This document shows positions 49,801 to 59,464 of a stretch of 64,000 nucleotides of DNA, one piece after another. Position numbers and translations under genes: made by a program. The stretch is from Tribonema minus (Eukaryota; Sar; Xanthophyceae; Tribonematales; Tribonemataceae), in NCBI GenBank assembly GCA_017506865.1, contig JAFCMP010000177.1, positions 1-64,000 on the forward strand, given 5' to 3'. The notes beneath the pieces are model-generated. The model ran no database searches, was not told where the DNA came from, and saw only the letters and a list, made by a program, of their open reading frames with translations. Positions within the stretch are counted from its first letter, which is position 1. Each line of letters starts with the position of its first letter.

Positions 49801-52800
49801 GATCTCAATGCCGGACGTCAACACGCACCTCATCATGCGCGCCGACTGCAATCACATGACGTGACTGTGCTTCATGTTGTTGCTTTTGCTGGTTTGACCT
49901 GCATATAGTACCCCTAACCCCCAGTTGTCAATCACCCCCCCCCCCCCAGCGTCCTCCCTGAGATCTCCACGCCGGACGTGAACACGCGGCCCATCGTGCA
50001 CGCCGACTGCATCAAGTTCGTCGCGACGTTCCGCAACCAGTTCACGGTGGAGCAGATGCGCGCCCTCGTGCCCATGCTCATGGCACACCTCGCCAGCGAA
50101 GCGGCGGTGGTGGCCACATACGCGGCGATGGCGATTGAGAAGCTGCTGCTGGTGAAGGACAGGGGGGCGGGGGCGGGGGGGGCGCGCGTCGTGCAGTCGC
50201 GATTTGGGAAGGCGGAGCTGCAGCCGTTCCTGGGGAAGCTGTTTGAGGGGCTCTTTGGCGTGCTGGACAACGCGGACATGCCGGAGAATGACTATGTCAT
50301 GAAGGTATGTATGTATATGTGTGTTTGTGTATGTATGTATGTGTGATACAACTGTGTCGGCTAATGTATGTACATGAGTGACCGACAAGTGTGTAGCTCT
50401 TTGGCGTGCTGGACAACGCGGACATGCCGGAGATTGACTACGCCATGAAAGTATGTATGAATGTGTTCAAATGTGAGGCATGTGTGTCGGCTTATGCATG
50501 TACACCAGCAGTACCCCCCAGAGGGGCGGGGACAATGCGGACATGCCGGAGAATGACTACGTCATGAAGTTATGTATGTATATATGTGTGAGATGAGTGT
50601 GTCGGCTAATGTACATCTGTAACAGACAAGTGTGTGGGCTACAAGAGCATTTGCAGTGAGTGTTCGGTCAAGAGTTGTATGCCCAGTGCTGCAGGTTTAT
50701 GTGCAAGTGGGGGCAGGTACTGCGTCATCCAAGGCTGTACGTCAACCAGAAAGCCAATGATAATGCTTGATAGTGGGTACAGAGACTCTGTGCGGATGTT
50801 TTCAATTGCTTCAGACATGGCAACGTTCAATATAATCTCTGTCATGAACAGCGCACATTCCTCTCTACAGCATTGGTGGTGTCAATCACCGTCGCTGAAA
50901 GCAACAGCGATGAACCTGTTCGCATAGTAAATTGGCATAGTAAAGTGGACAGTGCGCACACAGGCACGATAATGGCAAGCGCGTATGTACAACAGGTGGC
51001 TGCGACTCATTAGCAGTATGACGATCGGAATGCCACCGGAACACACACTGACAGCCATACTCGCGACAGCTCACAGAGCACAGCAGCTTTCCCAATCTGC
51101 ACTGTGTGACCTACACTGCAATATATGCCAGCATCCGGAGGGGGCAGCACAGTCAAATGTACTTTTGCAAACGTACATGTACATACTGAGTGCATACATG
51201 AGATGACATTCAAGGAGCTTATCTGAAGATGTACATTGAAACCTCGTCTTCATGCCATGGTATTTCTATCATGCACTTGTTGTTGCAGAGCTGTCGCGCT
51301 GCACGTTTACAGGGCAGCTCCAGAGGCAGACGTTGCTGAGATTGATGGGCAGGTTCGATTTGAAGTTGAGACTGCTGCGTCTCGCAGCTCATTAATTTGC
51401 ATCATTGATTGCATCAAATCTGTGATCGCTACAGCTGGATGATGAGCCGTAAGCAAGGCCAAGAGAAGCAGCAGTACGCGCTCCAACTGTACCAAAGAGC
51501 AAACTTCAGCATCTCATATTACTGCATCATACAATTGCGATTGCATTGCAGGCCATCATGCGCGCGCTCAGCACCGCGCAAGAAGCCGTCTTGCGGCCCA
51601 CTCATCTAATATCATCTGTAATTGCTATGTACTGCATGCCATATTGAGCCGTCAGCAAAGCCACAAGAAACAGCAGTACGCGCTTCAACTGTACAAAGGA
51701 GCAAACTACGACAGCTAATGTTACTCGTGGCCAACTGCTGCAGCAGCGGCGACCACGGTTATGGATGGAAGGCATCGGCGGCTAACCACACCTTGTCACC
51801 TAGAGCTCTACGATCTTTTGATTCATTCTCATGGCTGCATTTTACAATTGCCATTGCATTGCAGGCTATCATGAGCGCGCTCAGCACTGCGCAAGAAGCC
51901 ATCGAGCGGGTCATTCCTTAAACTTATCTATGATTGCTTCTGCATGCCATTTTGAGCCGTCAGCAAGAAACAACAGCATGCGTTCCAACTGTACGAAGAG
52001 CAACCCACACAGCTCATATTGCTACTGCAATGTACTATCATGTATGCGCATTGCAGGCCATCATGCGCGCCCTCAGCACCGCGCAAGAAGCCATCGTGCC
52101 GGTCGCCACCGAGGTGCTTCACAAGCAGGCGCAGTACCTGGCCAAGGTCTGCGCCAACCCCGCAAATCCGCAGTTCAACCACTACCTCTTTGAGAGTATT
52201 GCGGTGCTGGTGGGACGCGTGTGCCAGGCGGACGCTTCGACCGTTGACATGTTTGAGGCAGCGCTCTTCCCGCCGTTCCAACAGGTATGTATGTATGTAT
52301 GTATTTCGTAGTATGTGGTTGTTCCTGTTCAGACGAGCACTGAGGCCTTGACATGTACAAGGCAGCGCTCGTCCGGCCGTTCCAACAAGTACTGCGAAGT
52401 GTGTTATTTGAAGTATGTATTTGTTTGTGTGCAAGTGGGAGTTGTGGTCTTGACATGTTCGAGGCGGCGCTCTTACCGCCATTATGATGGGCGTGTATGC
52501 ATTTCCTCATGTGCAGTAGAGCGCCGTGATGACATGTTTGTCGCAGCGCTCTTTCCGCAATTCTACAAAAGGAGGCACTTGAGTGTTGAGCTCGAGTGGT
52601 GTGAAGCAGGCGCAAGCGCAGCTCGTAAAGCGTTACCGTTATCATCGGGCACGTCCCTGCACTTGCACACACATTATCACGCATTGACCAAGGACATTGT
52701 GGTCCTGCCTAGCTCGTGTGTGCCGGTGAATTGCCCAAAGGAAGTCCCTGTGACATGCACGGTGCGAGGCTCCAGCACCACATACAAGTATACTTGTTGA

Positions 52801-54798
52801 AAGTTGTTGCGCACTCTAGTGTGAAGGCTATTATGACTACGGAGCACATTTGAGGCACACCTATGAAGTGTGTGAGCAGTGAGCATGTTTTGCAGGTGGG
52901 GGAATGTATGCATGTACTTCTATGCTTATTATGGTTGAGGCGCCATCCAGCTCTCCCCATCAGGCATGCGTGTAAGAACTGCCTGGAGAAAGCATGGCCT
53001 TTCTCTGCTCAACTTCAATCGCTGCATCCACTTCTAATCGACTTCTGAAGTTTCATATGGTTATATTTGGTGTGACTGCTCGCCCAACACCCTCAATTTG
53101 CCCCTGGGGTAAGCCGGTGCCCCCATGTCTGACCTCTCCGAACGCTTCCTCTCTCAAACACCTTGCGCAACACCAGGTTCTGGCCCAGGACGTTGTGGAG
53201 TTTGCCCCCTACGTCCTCCAAATACTGGCGCAACTGCTGGAGTTGAGACCGACGGTCACGGGTGGAGCCTCCGGCTTCACACCCGCGTACACGGCGCTGT
53301 TCCCCCCTTTGCTCAGCCCTGTGCTGTGGGAGCGGAGGGGCAACGTCCCTGCGCTGGTGCGCCTCTTGCAAGGTATGGAAGAACATGATTCGCGTCCATG
53401 CGCCTCTCAGAAGGACGTTCCTGCACTGGTATCTTTTAAATAAAACTGGTGCTGCACGGGGCCCGCCATTGGGAAGGTTGCAAGTGCGTAACAGAGCATG
53501 TTTGACAAGCTCTTTGTACGTTGATGACACAGGAGTACAGACGGTGCAGACATGCGCAGTGAAGGTCTACACTGCAGAGGGGTCAGGCACACACTCACAT
53601 GTATTCATGTTCCTTCTTGTGTCGCAATCTTGTAACAATGTTTGTGAGTAGTAGTGGTACAGTAGCGGTCGCAACAGCTGCAGTGGCTTGCAGTTGTCAC
53701 ATCCTTCTCTTAACCTGGCCCTTGTTAAGATGCATGCCATGCGCGCACAGCTCACTTCATCGCGTACACGCCCCTGCCGCTGCTCGCTGCCACCTCAGCG
53801 TACCTGCGCAAGAGTTGGAAAACACATTGAACTTATTTGTTGGATCTATCTTCAGTCATCGTTGTTACCAATTTTCTTGTGCAACGTAACAAAGCCAACG
53901 TCGCGAACACAGTGACCACAAGCATGCCATGTGTGCGCAGCTCGTATTCATCGCGCGCATGCCCCTGCCGTTGCTCGCTGCCACCTCAGCGTACCTGCGC
54001 AAGGACGCGGCAGCGCTCGCCAACGCGGGCCACCTTCCCGCCATGCTGGGCGTCTTCCAGAAGCTCCTGGCGACGCGCGCAACGGAAGAGCATGCGTTCG
54101 CCCTCCTCAGCTCCATCTTCACCTACTCGCCCGTGGCCGCGCTCGACCCCTACCTCAAGGACCTCTTCAACCTCATGCTGCTGCGGCTGCAGAGCCACAA
54201 GACGGTCAAGTACGTGCGACACCTCACGCACTTCTTTGCGCTGGTGGCCGCGCGCCACGGCGCCGCCTTCCTCGCACGCTGCCTCGAGGCGTGCCAGCCG
54301 GGCCTCCTGGGCATGATTCTCGCGCAGGTCTGGCTGCCCAACTTTGAGCAGGGCCTCGTCCTGAGCTCGCGGGAGGAGAAGGTCTTCTGCGTCGGCATGA
54401 CGAAGCTCGCGTGCGAGTCGAGCACGCCGATCAGCGCCAACTCGGAGGTCTTTGCGGGGCTCATGCGCTCCGTGGTCGCGATCCTCTCCCCGGAGGAGCA
54501 GAGCCGCGCCGACAAGAAGAAGGAGGGGGCCCTCGAAGAGCCCCCCCCGGACGCCTTTGAAGACGAGGAGCGCGGCTTCGACTCCACCTACAGCAAGCTG
54601 CACTTTGCGACGACGGAGGCGGGGCAGGACCCGCTGCCGGACGTGCAGGACGTGCCCGCGTTCGTCGCGCGCGCGCTCGCCGCGGCGTGCGCCGCCGCGC
54701 CGGGGCAGCGCCTCACGGTGCTGCAGCGCGCACTGTCGCCGCAGCAGGCGGCCGCGCTGCAGGGGTTCTGCGCGCAGGCGGGGGCGTCGCTGGTGTGA
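43874..54798 (+). CDS. CSE1: Exportin-2 (CSE1/CAS), importin-alpha re-exporter
   Basis: Ten exons keep frame: 43874-44446, 44876-45007, 45457-45588, 46876-46980, 47558-47761, 48569-48846, 49950-50304, 52057-52284, 53177-53372 and 53990-54798. The product is 1003 aa (human CSE1L is 971). It starts with an importin-beta N-terminal region ([14 protein letters not shown], then FKNLVKRCW), continues as HEAT repeats, and contains CSE1 signatures: [65 protein letters not shown] and LGVFQKL. It ends in the CAS/CSE1 C-terminal region. With RanGTP it returns importin-alpha to the cytoplasm. Donors of exons 5-8 begin GTATGTA and run into TATG microsatellite. From exon 5 onward most exon borders have copies in the adjoining intron. 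Confidence 0.96.
47280..47920 (+). repeat. Copies of both edges of CSE1 exon 5
   Basis: Upstream of exon 5, partial copies of GAGCAGCGCCACGACGC-like exon start lie at about 47370-47420 and 47453-47480. Downstream, the exon end CCTCTGACTACATTCAG plus GTATGTA recurs at about 47868-47890 (CCTCTGACTACATACAG, GTATGTA). Short TACAG/GTAT copies occur nearby, with a shared TTGATAGTTAATTA-type spacer. Confidence 0.75.
48805..49495 (+). repeat. Donor-side tandem array after CSE1 exon 6
   Basis: The exon 6 end, coding [14 protein letters not shown] followed by AG/GTATGTATG (to 48846), recurs at about 48937-48979, 49083-49124 and 49249-49297, with a more decayed copy at 49430-49492. The first three copies keep a CTCAAG or CTCCAG end and GTATGTATG donor. 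The frame stays open from the exon through the first two copies to about 49183. Confidence 0.93.
49503..49546. repeat. Interrupted telomere-like repeats inside a CSE1 intron
   Basis: TAACCCTAAC and CCTTAACCCTAACTC pieces are separated by a GCGCGCGCATG string. They lie between the donor array of exon 6 and the acceptor array of exon 7. Confidence 0.6.
49590..50010 (+). repeat. Acceptor-side tandem array before CSE1 exon 7
   Basis: The real acceptor (poly-C, CCAG, then CGTCCTCCCTGAGATCTCC) at 49949/49950 is preceded by two copies at about 49593-49670 and 49779-49855. Each has a C-run and the GAGATCTCAATGCC.GACGT exon start. The nearer copy retains CCAG/CGTCCTCTCTGAG; in the farther one the AG is CCACCATC. 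Spacing is about 165-190 bp. Confidence 0.92.
50240..50580 (+). repeat. Donor-side tandem copies after CSE1 exon 7
   Basis: The end of exon 7 ([18 protein letters not shown], then GTATGTATG, to 50304) recurs at 50397-50451, nearly exact and followed by TATGTATG. It recurs again as the shorter 50522-50574 (GACAATGCGGACATGCCGGA onward). Confidence 0.92.
51430..52100 (+). repeat. Three tandem units at the acceptor of CSE1 exon 8, one carrying an R1 insertion
   Basis: The exon start coding [13 protein letters not shown] is at 52057. Copies lie at about 51552 ([13 protein letters not shown]) and 51866 ([13 protein letters not shown]). The intron text before each copy is also shared (GATGAGCCGTAAGCAAGGCC-like, GCAGTACGCGCT.CAACTGTAC). 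Unit spacing is 191 bp for one pair and 314 bp for the other; the extra length corresponds to the R1 repeat at 51722-51834. Confidence 0.92.
51722..51834 (-). repeat. Dispersed repeat R1, copy 4
   Basis: Read on the minus strand it matches the R1 copy at 25991-26130 from GAATCAAAAGATCG through GTGGTCGCCGCTGCTGCAG. It interrupts the middle tandem unit before CSE1 exon 8. Confidence 0.8.
52240..52580 (+). repeat. Donor-side tandem copies after CSE1 exon 8
   Basis: The exon end GACATGTTTGAGGCAGCGCT ... CCGTTCCAACAG (to 52284) recurs at about 52351-52390, 52454-52490 and 52531-52575, at intervals of about 104, 103 and 77 bp. Decay increases with distance from the exon, and the donor itself is not intact in these copies. 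Confidence 0.88.
53730..54005 (+). repeat. Acceptor-side copy before CSE1 exon 10
   Basis: The segment CATGCC...GCGCAGCTC...CCCCTGCCG.TGCTCGCTGCCACCTCAG/CGTACCTGCGCAAG at about 53923-54005 has a close copy at about 53731-53815, including the CCACCTCAG acceptor and CGTACCTGCGCAAG exon start. A smaller copy of the exon 9 end (GACGTTCCTGCACTGGT) lies at about 53412-53430. Confidence 0.9.
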
Positions 54799-56440
54799 AG
54801 AACCTCCCGCTGCTCTTAGGAGTGCCCTGCCCCCCCCCCTTCCTTGAATGCTGCTGAATTCAGTCGCCGCTGCAAGTAGGAGAGCCTCCCCCCCCCCTTG
54901 TTTGCTGTTTTAGTGGGGCGGGGGGGGGGGGGGGGGGGGGGCACGCCGCGCGCCCTAATGCATACCAGTGGGGATTTTGCTGCACACCCACTGCTCTCTG
55001 CAGCTGGTTCCCTGTGGGGTTGTGTGCGGTGACTCTGCTTTAGAACTGCGCTGCCACTGCTGAGGTAACGGTAACAGTGGCGGCGGTGCAGCGCTGAAGC
55101 AGCGTCACAGCATGCACTCCCTGCAGAGTATGCAGAGGGGGTAGTGCTGGTCATTCAACAACACACATGGTTCCCCATGGCGGCTGCCAAGCACCGTCTG
55201 AACAACGCAATTGCACAACATGAATGCACAAACACACTCTCCAAGTTGCCTTTGTGATCTGGCTCAGGCAGGCAGGTGTACATGCGACCACTGCACCGCT
55301 GCTTATCCTCCACGCCTCATCTTACCTTTGATGTGGGACGGCATGCACAACACACCTCATGAGCGAGTGTTCTGATGATTCTGTCCTGCACCAGCTTTAG
55401 TTTATGCACTGTCAAAACTCGTGTGCTGGGTGTCTGTAGTAGTTCAACCATCACGTGCAACAGCTGATCCCCCGGAGTCTGCTGGAAAACGGCGCCAAAA
55501 GTTTTGGAATGCACTTGGACTATGTGTAATGTGGCCAACGCCTCATGTGGGGCCTTGGAAATGCTAGCCAGTTTTTCACAACGTGGCAGACAAGGGGAGC
55601 GCTTTCTGCATGGCTCAGCAATGTCCGTTCACGTCACTTGATGACCTGTGTTGATGCAGTCAGCATGTGACAATAGCACGTCCAGTAGCTGTTCAGAAAC
55701 ATCATTTCCATGTAGAGTCTGTTTGAGTTGCCATTCCTTGTAGAAATTTGTCAACCCAAGTATACGTGTGTGCAGAGCAGGGTTTAAAGGCTACAATATG
55801 GCTTGCAAGCATCACAATCTTGCTGACCCCCGAACATGGCACGTGGTGCTGACGGAGCGCATTGCGCCAAATTGAATGTGGCACAATCGCTAACCCTAAC
55901 CCTAACCCTAACCCCTAAATTAGTATGCTAACCCTAACCCTAACCCTAACCCACTTGACTGCAGGTCCAACGATGCTTTGCAACAGCACCACATGTATCC
56001 TCTTCATCAGGCACCCTCGTCATGAACCTGCGGCATATGCGCATGTATGATATTGCACCTGTTGGCAATGATCCATGGGTATGTAGCAGCACAGTGGCAC
56101 GTGTCCACTTCTGGTAGACTAGCACCATGCAATCACAATGCTGTGTAGCTGTTTACACACTCATGAGCTCAGAAAGTTTCACAGGGGTCCATCGATATGT
56201 CAGCCGCTGCCAAGAGTGGTAATGCACTCATGGTCTCGATTTCATACTTTTACAAGATACTGCTGATGCGAGGGTATAGAACTGCCAGGCTGGTTGGAGC
56301 AGCGCAGCATAACCTCCTACACGCACGTTGACCGAAATGACATCTAGAATTTGAAATAGGTCATATTTGTTGACAAGCAAGTCCATGGACGCAAGTTTCA
56401 GTGACAAGTTTAAGGATCAACAGGAAAGTACACCACTGTC
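54799..56440. other. Intergenic region downstream of CSE1
   Basis: Just past the stop codon lie C-runs and a long G-run (about 54915-54942), followed by anonymous sequence with short frames only. A telomere-like tract lies at 55890-55952. No gene was recognised. Confidence 0.5.
55890..55952. repeat. Two adjacent interstitial telomere-like tracts (CCCTAA)n
   Basis: Two CCCTAA tracts of about four units each are separated by a short AATTAGTATG-type spacer. This is the longest telomere-like region of the window. Confidence 0.88.
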
Positions 56441-58235
56441 ATGAAGTCACACCTGCTGGCCGCCTGCACTGCTGGTGACAATGAGGAACTTCAAGCCAGT
56501 AGTGGCAGCGTGCTGGTACTGCCGCGCTTGGGCCCGCCAGAACTCACGGACATCGCAGTGCCACTGCCGGCGTCACGGTTGCCGGAGCGACGAGGCGGTC
56601 TGGGCATGCCGCTTTTGGGGCTACTGGCACCAGCCGCATACACGGCCCAGGCATGCACAACACTGCGGCCTGCAATAATTCATGCCACTGTGGCAGCAGG
56701 GGCCCTGAGGCTCGGCGCTGACGAACACGGCGCAGTCACCTGGTTCGCGCAGCACTCATGCGCAATACGCGAGGACCAGGGACTGCCGCCAATCATCGAG
56801 GCCGTGCGACGCGCTACGCGAGCGCTGACAGCTGATGGCGGCGAAAAATCATGCACAGCTGTGGCCGAGCAGCTCCCAGCATCGTTGCTACGGTGGGCAG
56901 CAGATACGACGGCCGCAGCGTTGACGCTCCCCACTGCGGTGCAAGCGATCTACGCCGCAACTGCCGTCACGGAGACGGGGACCACTGAGCCAGCCCCACA
57001 CACCCACGGCATTGTGCCTGGCGCCGAGGCGGCCGCTGCGGCGGCGACCGTACCTGGCCCTCAAGCCGCTGCCGCGGCTGCCTCTTCCACGCCCGCTAAA
57101 ACACAAACTAGCGCGGAAGAAAGCAGCTGCAGCGGCGGGCAGGAGGACGACGACGACGACTGGGAGGCCTATGCTGACGAGATCTGCAGGAAGGTAGTGC
57201 CCCGCCGCCGGCGCGGTCACTTCACGCACGGACTACAAGCCGGCCTTTCAAATGTTCTTAGACGTCAACACGAGGACTGCCTGGTGGAGGACCCAGAGGC
57301 TGCCTCGGCTGGTGCCGTGGGCAAGCCGACGCAGGCTACACTTATTGGTGACTCGCGTGACACCAGCCGCCGCCGCCAACAGGCTAGCGCGCGGGTCCTG
57401 GCGCAGCTGCGCAGCCAGCGTGCGTCCGGGGCAATGGCGTGGATGAGCGTGCCACCCGCTGCCAATGACCGCCCGGGTGCGGCGCCCTTGTCCAGTATGG
57501 CAGCAGCCACGATGATTTTGGTTGCAATCTTTATAGACGGGTGGGGCATACAGGGCGAGGTGTGCCCATGGCGGTGCAGTGACGTGAGCCCCACCTCCAC
57601 GTATGCGATCAGCTGCCCCAGCCAGCACATACGGGGGCACAACGCGACACACACTGCCCAAAAGCGGTGCCTACAGCGCATCTTGAGACAGCACCATGTC
57701 TCTATTGTCCGCAATGAGGACGCTAGCGTCTTCAAGGTACCGGGGTATCGGGGACACAGTCATTGACCCAGGGTGTCTACACTTTAGCAGTGCATACCGT
57801 AACAAGGGAATAGTGCTAGACACAAGTGTGCGCGCGCCCACAGCGAGCTCGTACCTGACAGGCAAAACAAATGCCTTGAACACGGACGGCTATGCTGCTG
57901 GGGTGGGGGAGGACGCGAAGGTCAAGCACCACACCGGCACCTTGACGTCATCTTGGGCTTTTGTGCCATTCGTGCAGGAGTCGTACGGACGGCTGGGCAA
58001 GCAGACAAGCCTTTTTGTTAAGGAGTTGGCAATGCACTCAGCACTGTGCTCAAAGGGGGGGAAGGCAGAAGTGTTACGCAAGGCCGGGTTAGCTAAGCGT
58101 CAGATCCACATTGAGCTGAGCATATCGCTGGCGCGGGAGTTGGCGGAGCGCGTCATGGCATACACACGTGGAGCGCGAATGCTGGGCTGTGTTGCGGCGC
58201 CGGTATCCAAACTCCTAGGGCACAGCGCAGACTAG
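56441..58235 (+). mobile_element. 5'-truncated LINE (non-LTR retrotransposon), C-terminal pol remnant
   Basis: The first part contains LPERRGGLGMPLLGLLAPAA, the pattern that follows reverse transcriptase in many algal and invertebrate non-LTR elements. It is followed by an Asp-rich linker and then AISCPSQHIRGHNATHTAQK, resembling the Cys/His segment before a restriction-like endonuclease. The second part has DTVIDPG and SWAFVPFVQESYGRLG, like the endonuclease/C-terminal FVPFVVE.FG..G motif. The two parts are in different frames, overlapping at about 57696-57766, which implies one frameshift. The reverse transcriptase core is absent, as in 5'-truncated LINE copies. A host protein derived from such an element is less likely. 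Confidence 0.7.
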
Positions 58236-58557
58236 GCTGCTGCGTTGACGCAAGCTTTTCGATTGCATAGGCAACCCGGCCTCCCTTGGGCCTTTATAAA
58301 TACAAGTCCATACGTACACCACTGTTCAAGCAGCAACAGCAGCGGATAAGCAGTGCCATTGACACGTACAGGTACCTACGCTTACCTACGCTTACGCTCG
58401 GCACTGTCAGCAGCGCTCCACATGGCGTACTCTGGCCGTGTCATGACACACATGGCAGAATCCAGGGGGGGGGGGCACATGGAGGAGGACGTAGGGGAGG
58501 ATCCCGAGATGCCATTTGGCGGCGGCGGCGTTTGAGTGGTTGTCGTTGAGACACTTT

Positions 58558-58653
58558 CAGAAGTCACACGACATGCAGATTCCGTACAGCAACATCAAGT
58601 CAGACCATCATCTGGGCTTTTTCGCGCCCTGAGCGAGAATTAATAAAAAGTAC
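58558..58653 (+). repeat. Dispersed repeat R2, copy 2
   Basis: This matches 39429-39528 with a 36-bp identical core and similar flanks. It lies about 320 bp past the LINE coding end, so it might belong to that element's 3' untranslated region. The other copy has no LINE beside it, which fits a mobile tail or an independent element. Confidence 0.82.
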
Positions 58654-59015
58654 CTACTTGCAAAAGAAATCGCCAATTGGACGCAAAATTCGCCGGCGGA
58701 GCGAGAACCTTTTAAAAACAAGTTTATTTTGCCATGCATGGCACAATGCGCAGAGCTTAAGAGATCAAAGATGTTGTTTCAGGGTCGCGTCCCAGCATCG
58801 AAATCCATAGTCTACACATTCGCCAGGAAGCTCGTTGGCCGCAATTTCATCATACTTCTATGACATGTGCAGATCATACTTCTAAGACATGTGCACAATG
58901 GTGTGTCTGTGTCGCCGCCAACTGCGCCTATTGACCATGCAGCCGCTTCCGAAATCACTCTTAAGATATAAGCAGATGTTGACGCTGCATGCAGCACGGC
59001 AAGCAATGTGATGCT

Positions 59016-59057
59016 TTAGGGTTAGGGTTAGGGTTAGCCCTAACCCTAACCCTAACC
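59016..59057. repeat. Head-to-head telomere-repeat junction
   Basis: About three TTAGGG units run directly into about three CCCTAA units, joined as GGGTTAGCCCTAACC. The inverted arrangement is perfect and has no spacer. Confidence 0.93.
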
Positions 59058-59464
59058 TTGAACGGTCACACAAGCGGACTGCGCCAAATGCAGGCACGAG
59101 GTGTCATTGGGTACGGACAATGGCATACAAGTATGCACTGCAGCCAACACGACAGTTCAAGCTCCGCATCACGAACAAGCCAAAAACAAACAGTGCAGCA
59201 TGATGGTGTAGTAATAATGCCCTCGCAACACATGTGACGTCAACATACAGCAAACATCAGCAGAAGGCTCGCTCATGCGCATGTTCTCTCTGCACAGTTT
59301 CTTCAAGAGCTGATTCAGTCATGGCCTGATGAACAGTCCACGTGAGTGAGAAAGGGTCAAGAGCACACTGTCAACGAAAGAGTTGTCTTGATTCTGATGT
59401 ATGCACCCTCCGTACGTATGCCATGTATATATGAAGCATGCCGCCGTTGCTCACTGCCGAATTA

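Larger units (their letters stand above)
58236..59464. other. Region between the LINE and the ARM genes
   Basis: It contains the second R2 repeat and the head-to-head telomere junction. A G-run lies near 58467-58476. No gene was recognised. Confidence 0.45.

Noticed and set aside
53923-53989. CSE1 exon 10 starting at the upstream CAG near 53940
   Set aside because: That acceptor gives extra residues and a phase mismatch with exon 9; the acceptor at 53989 restores LLQAYLRKD in line with the family.
53986-54603. 205-codon minus-strand frame over the last CSE1 exon
   Set aside because: It is the antisense shadow of a strongly conserved GC-rich exon and has no domain of its own.
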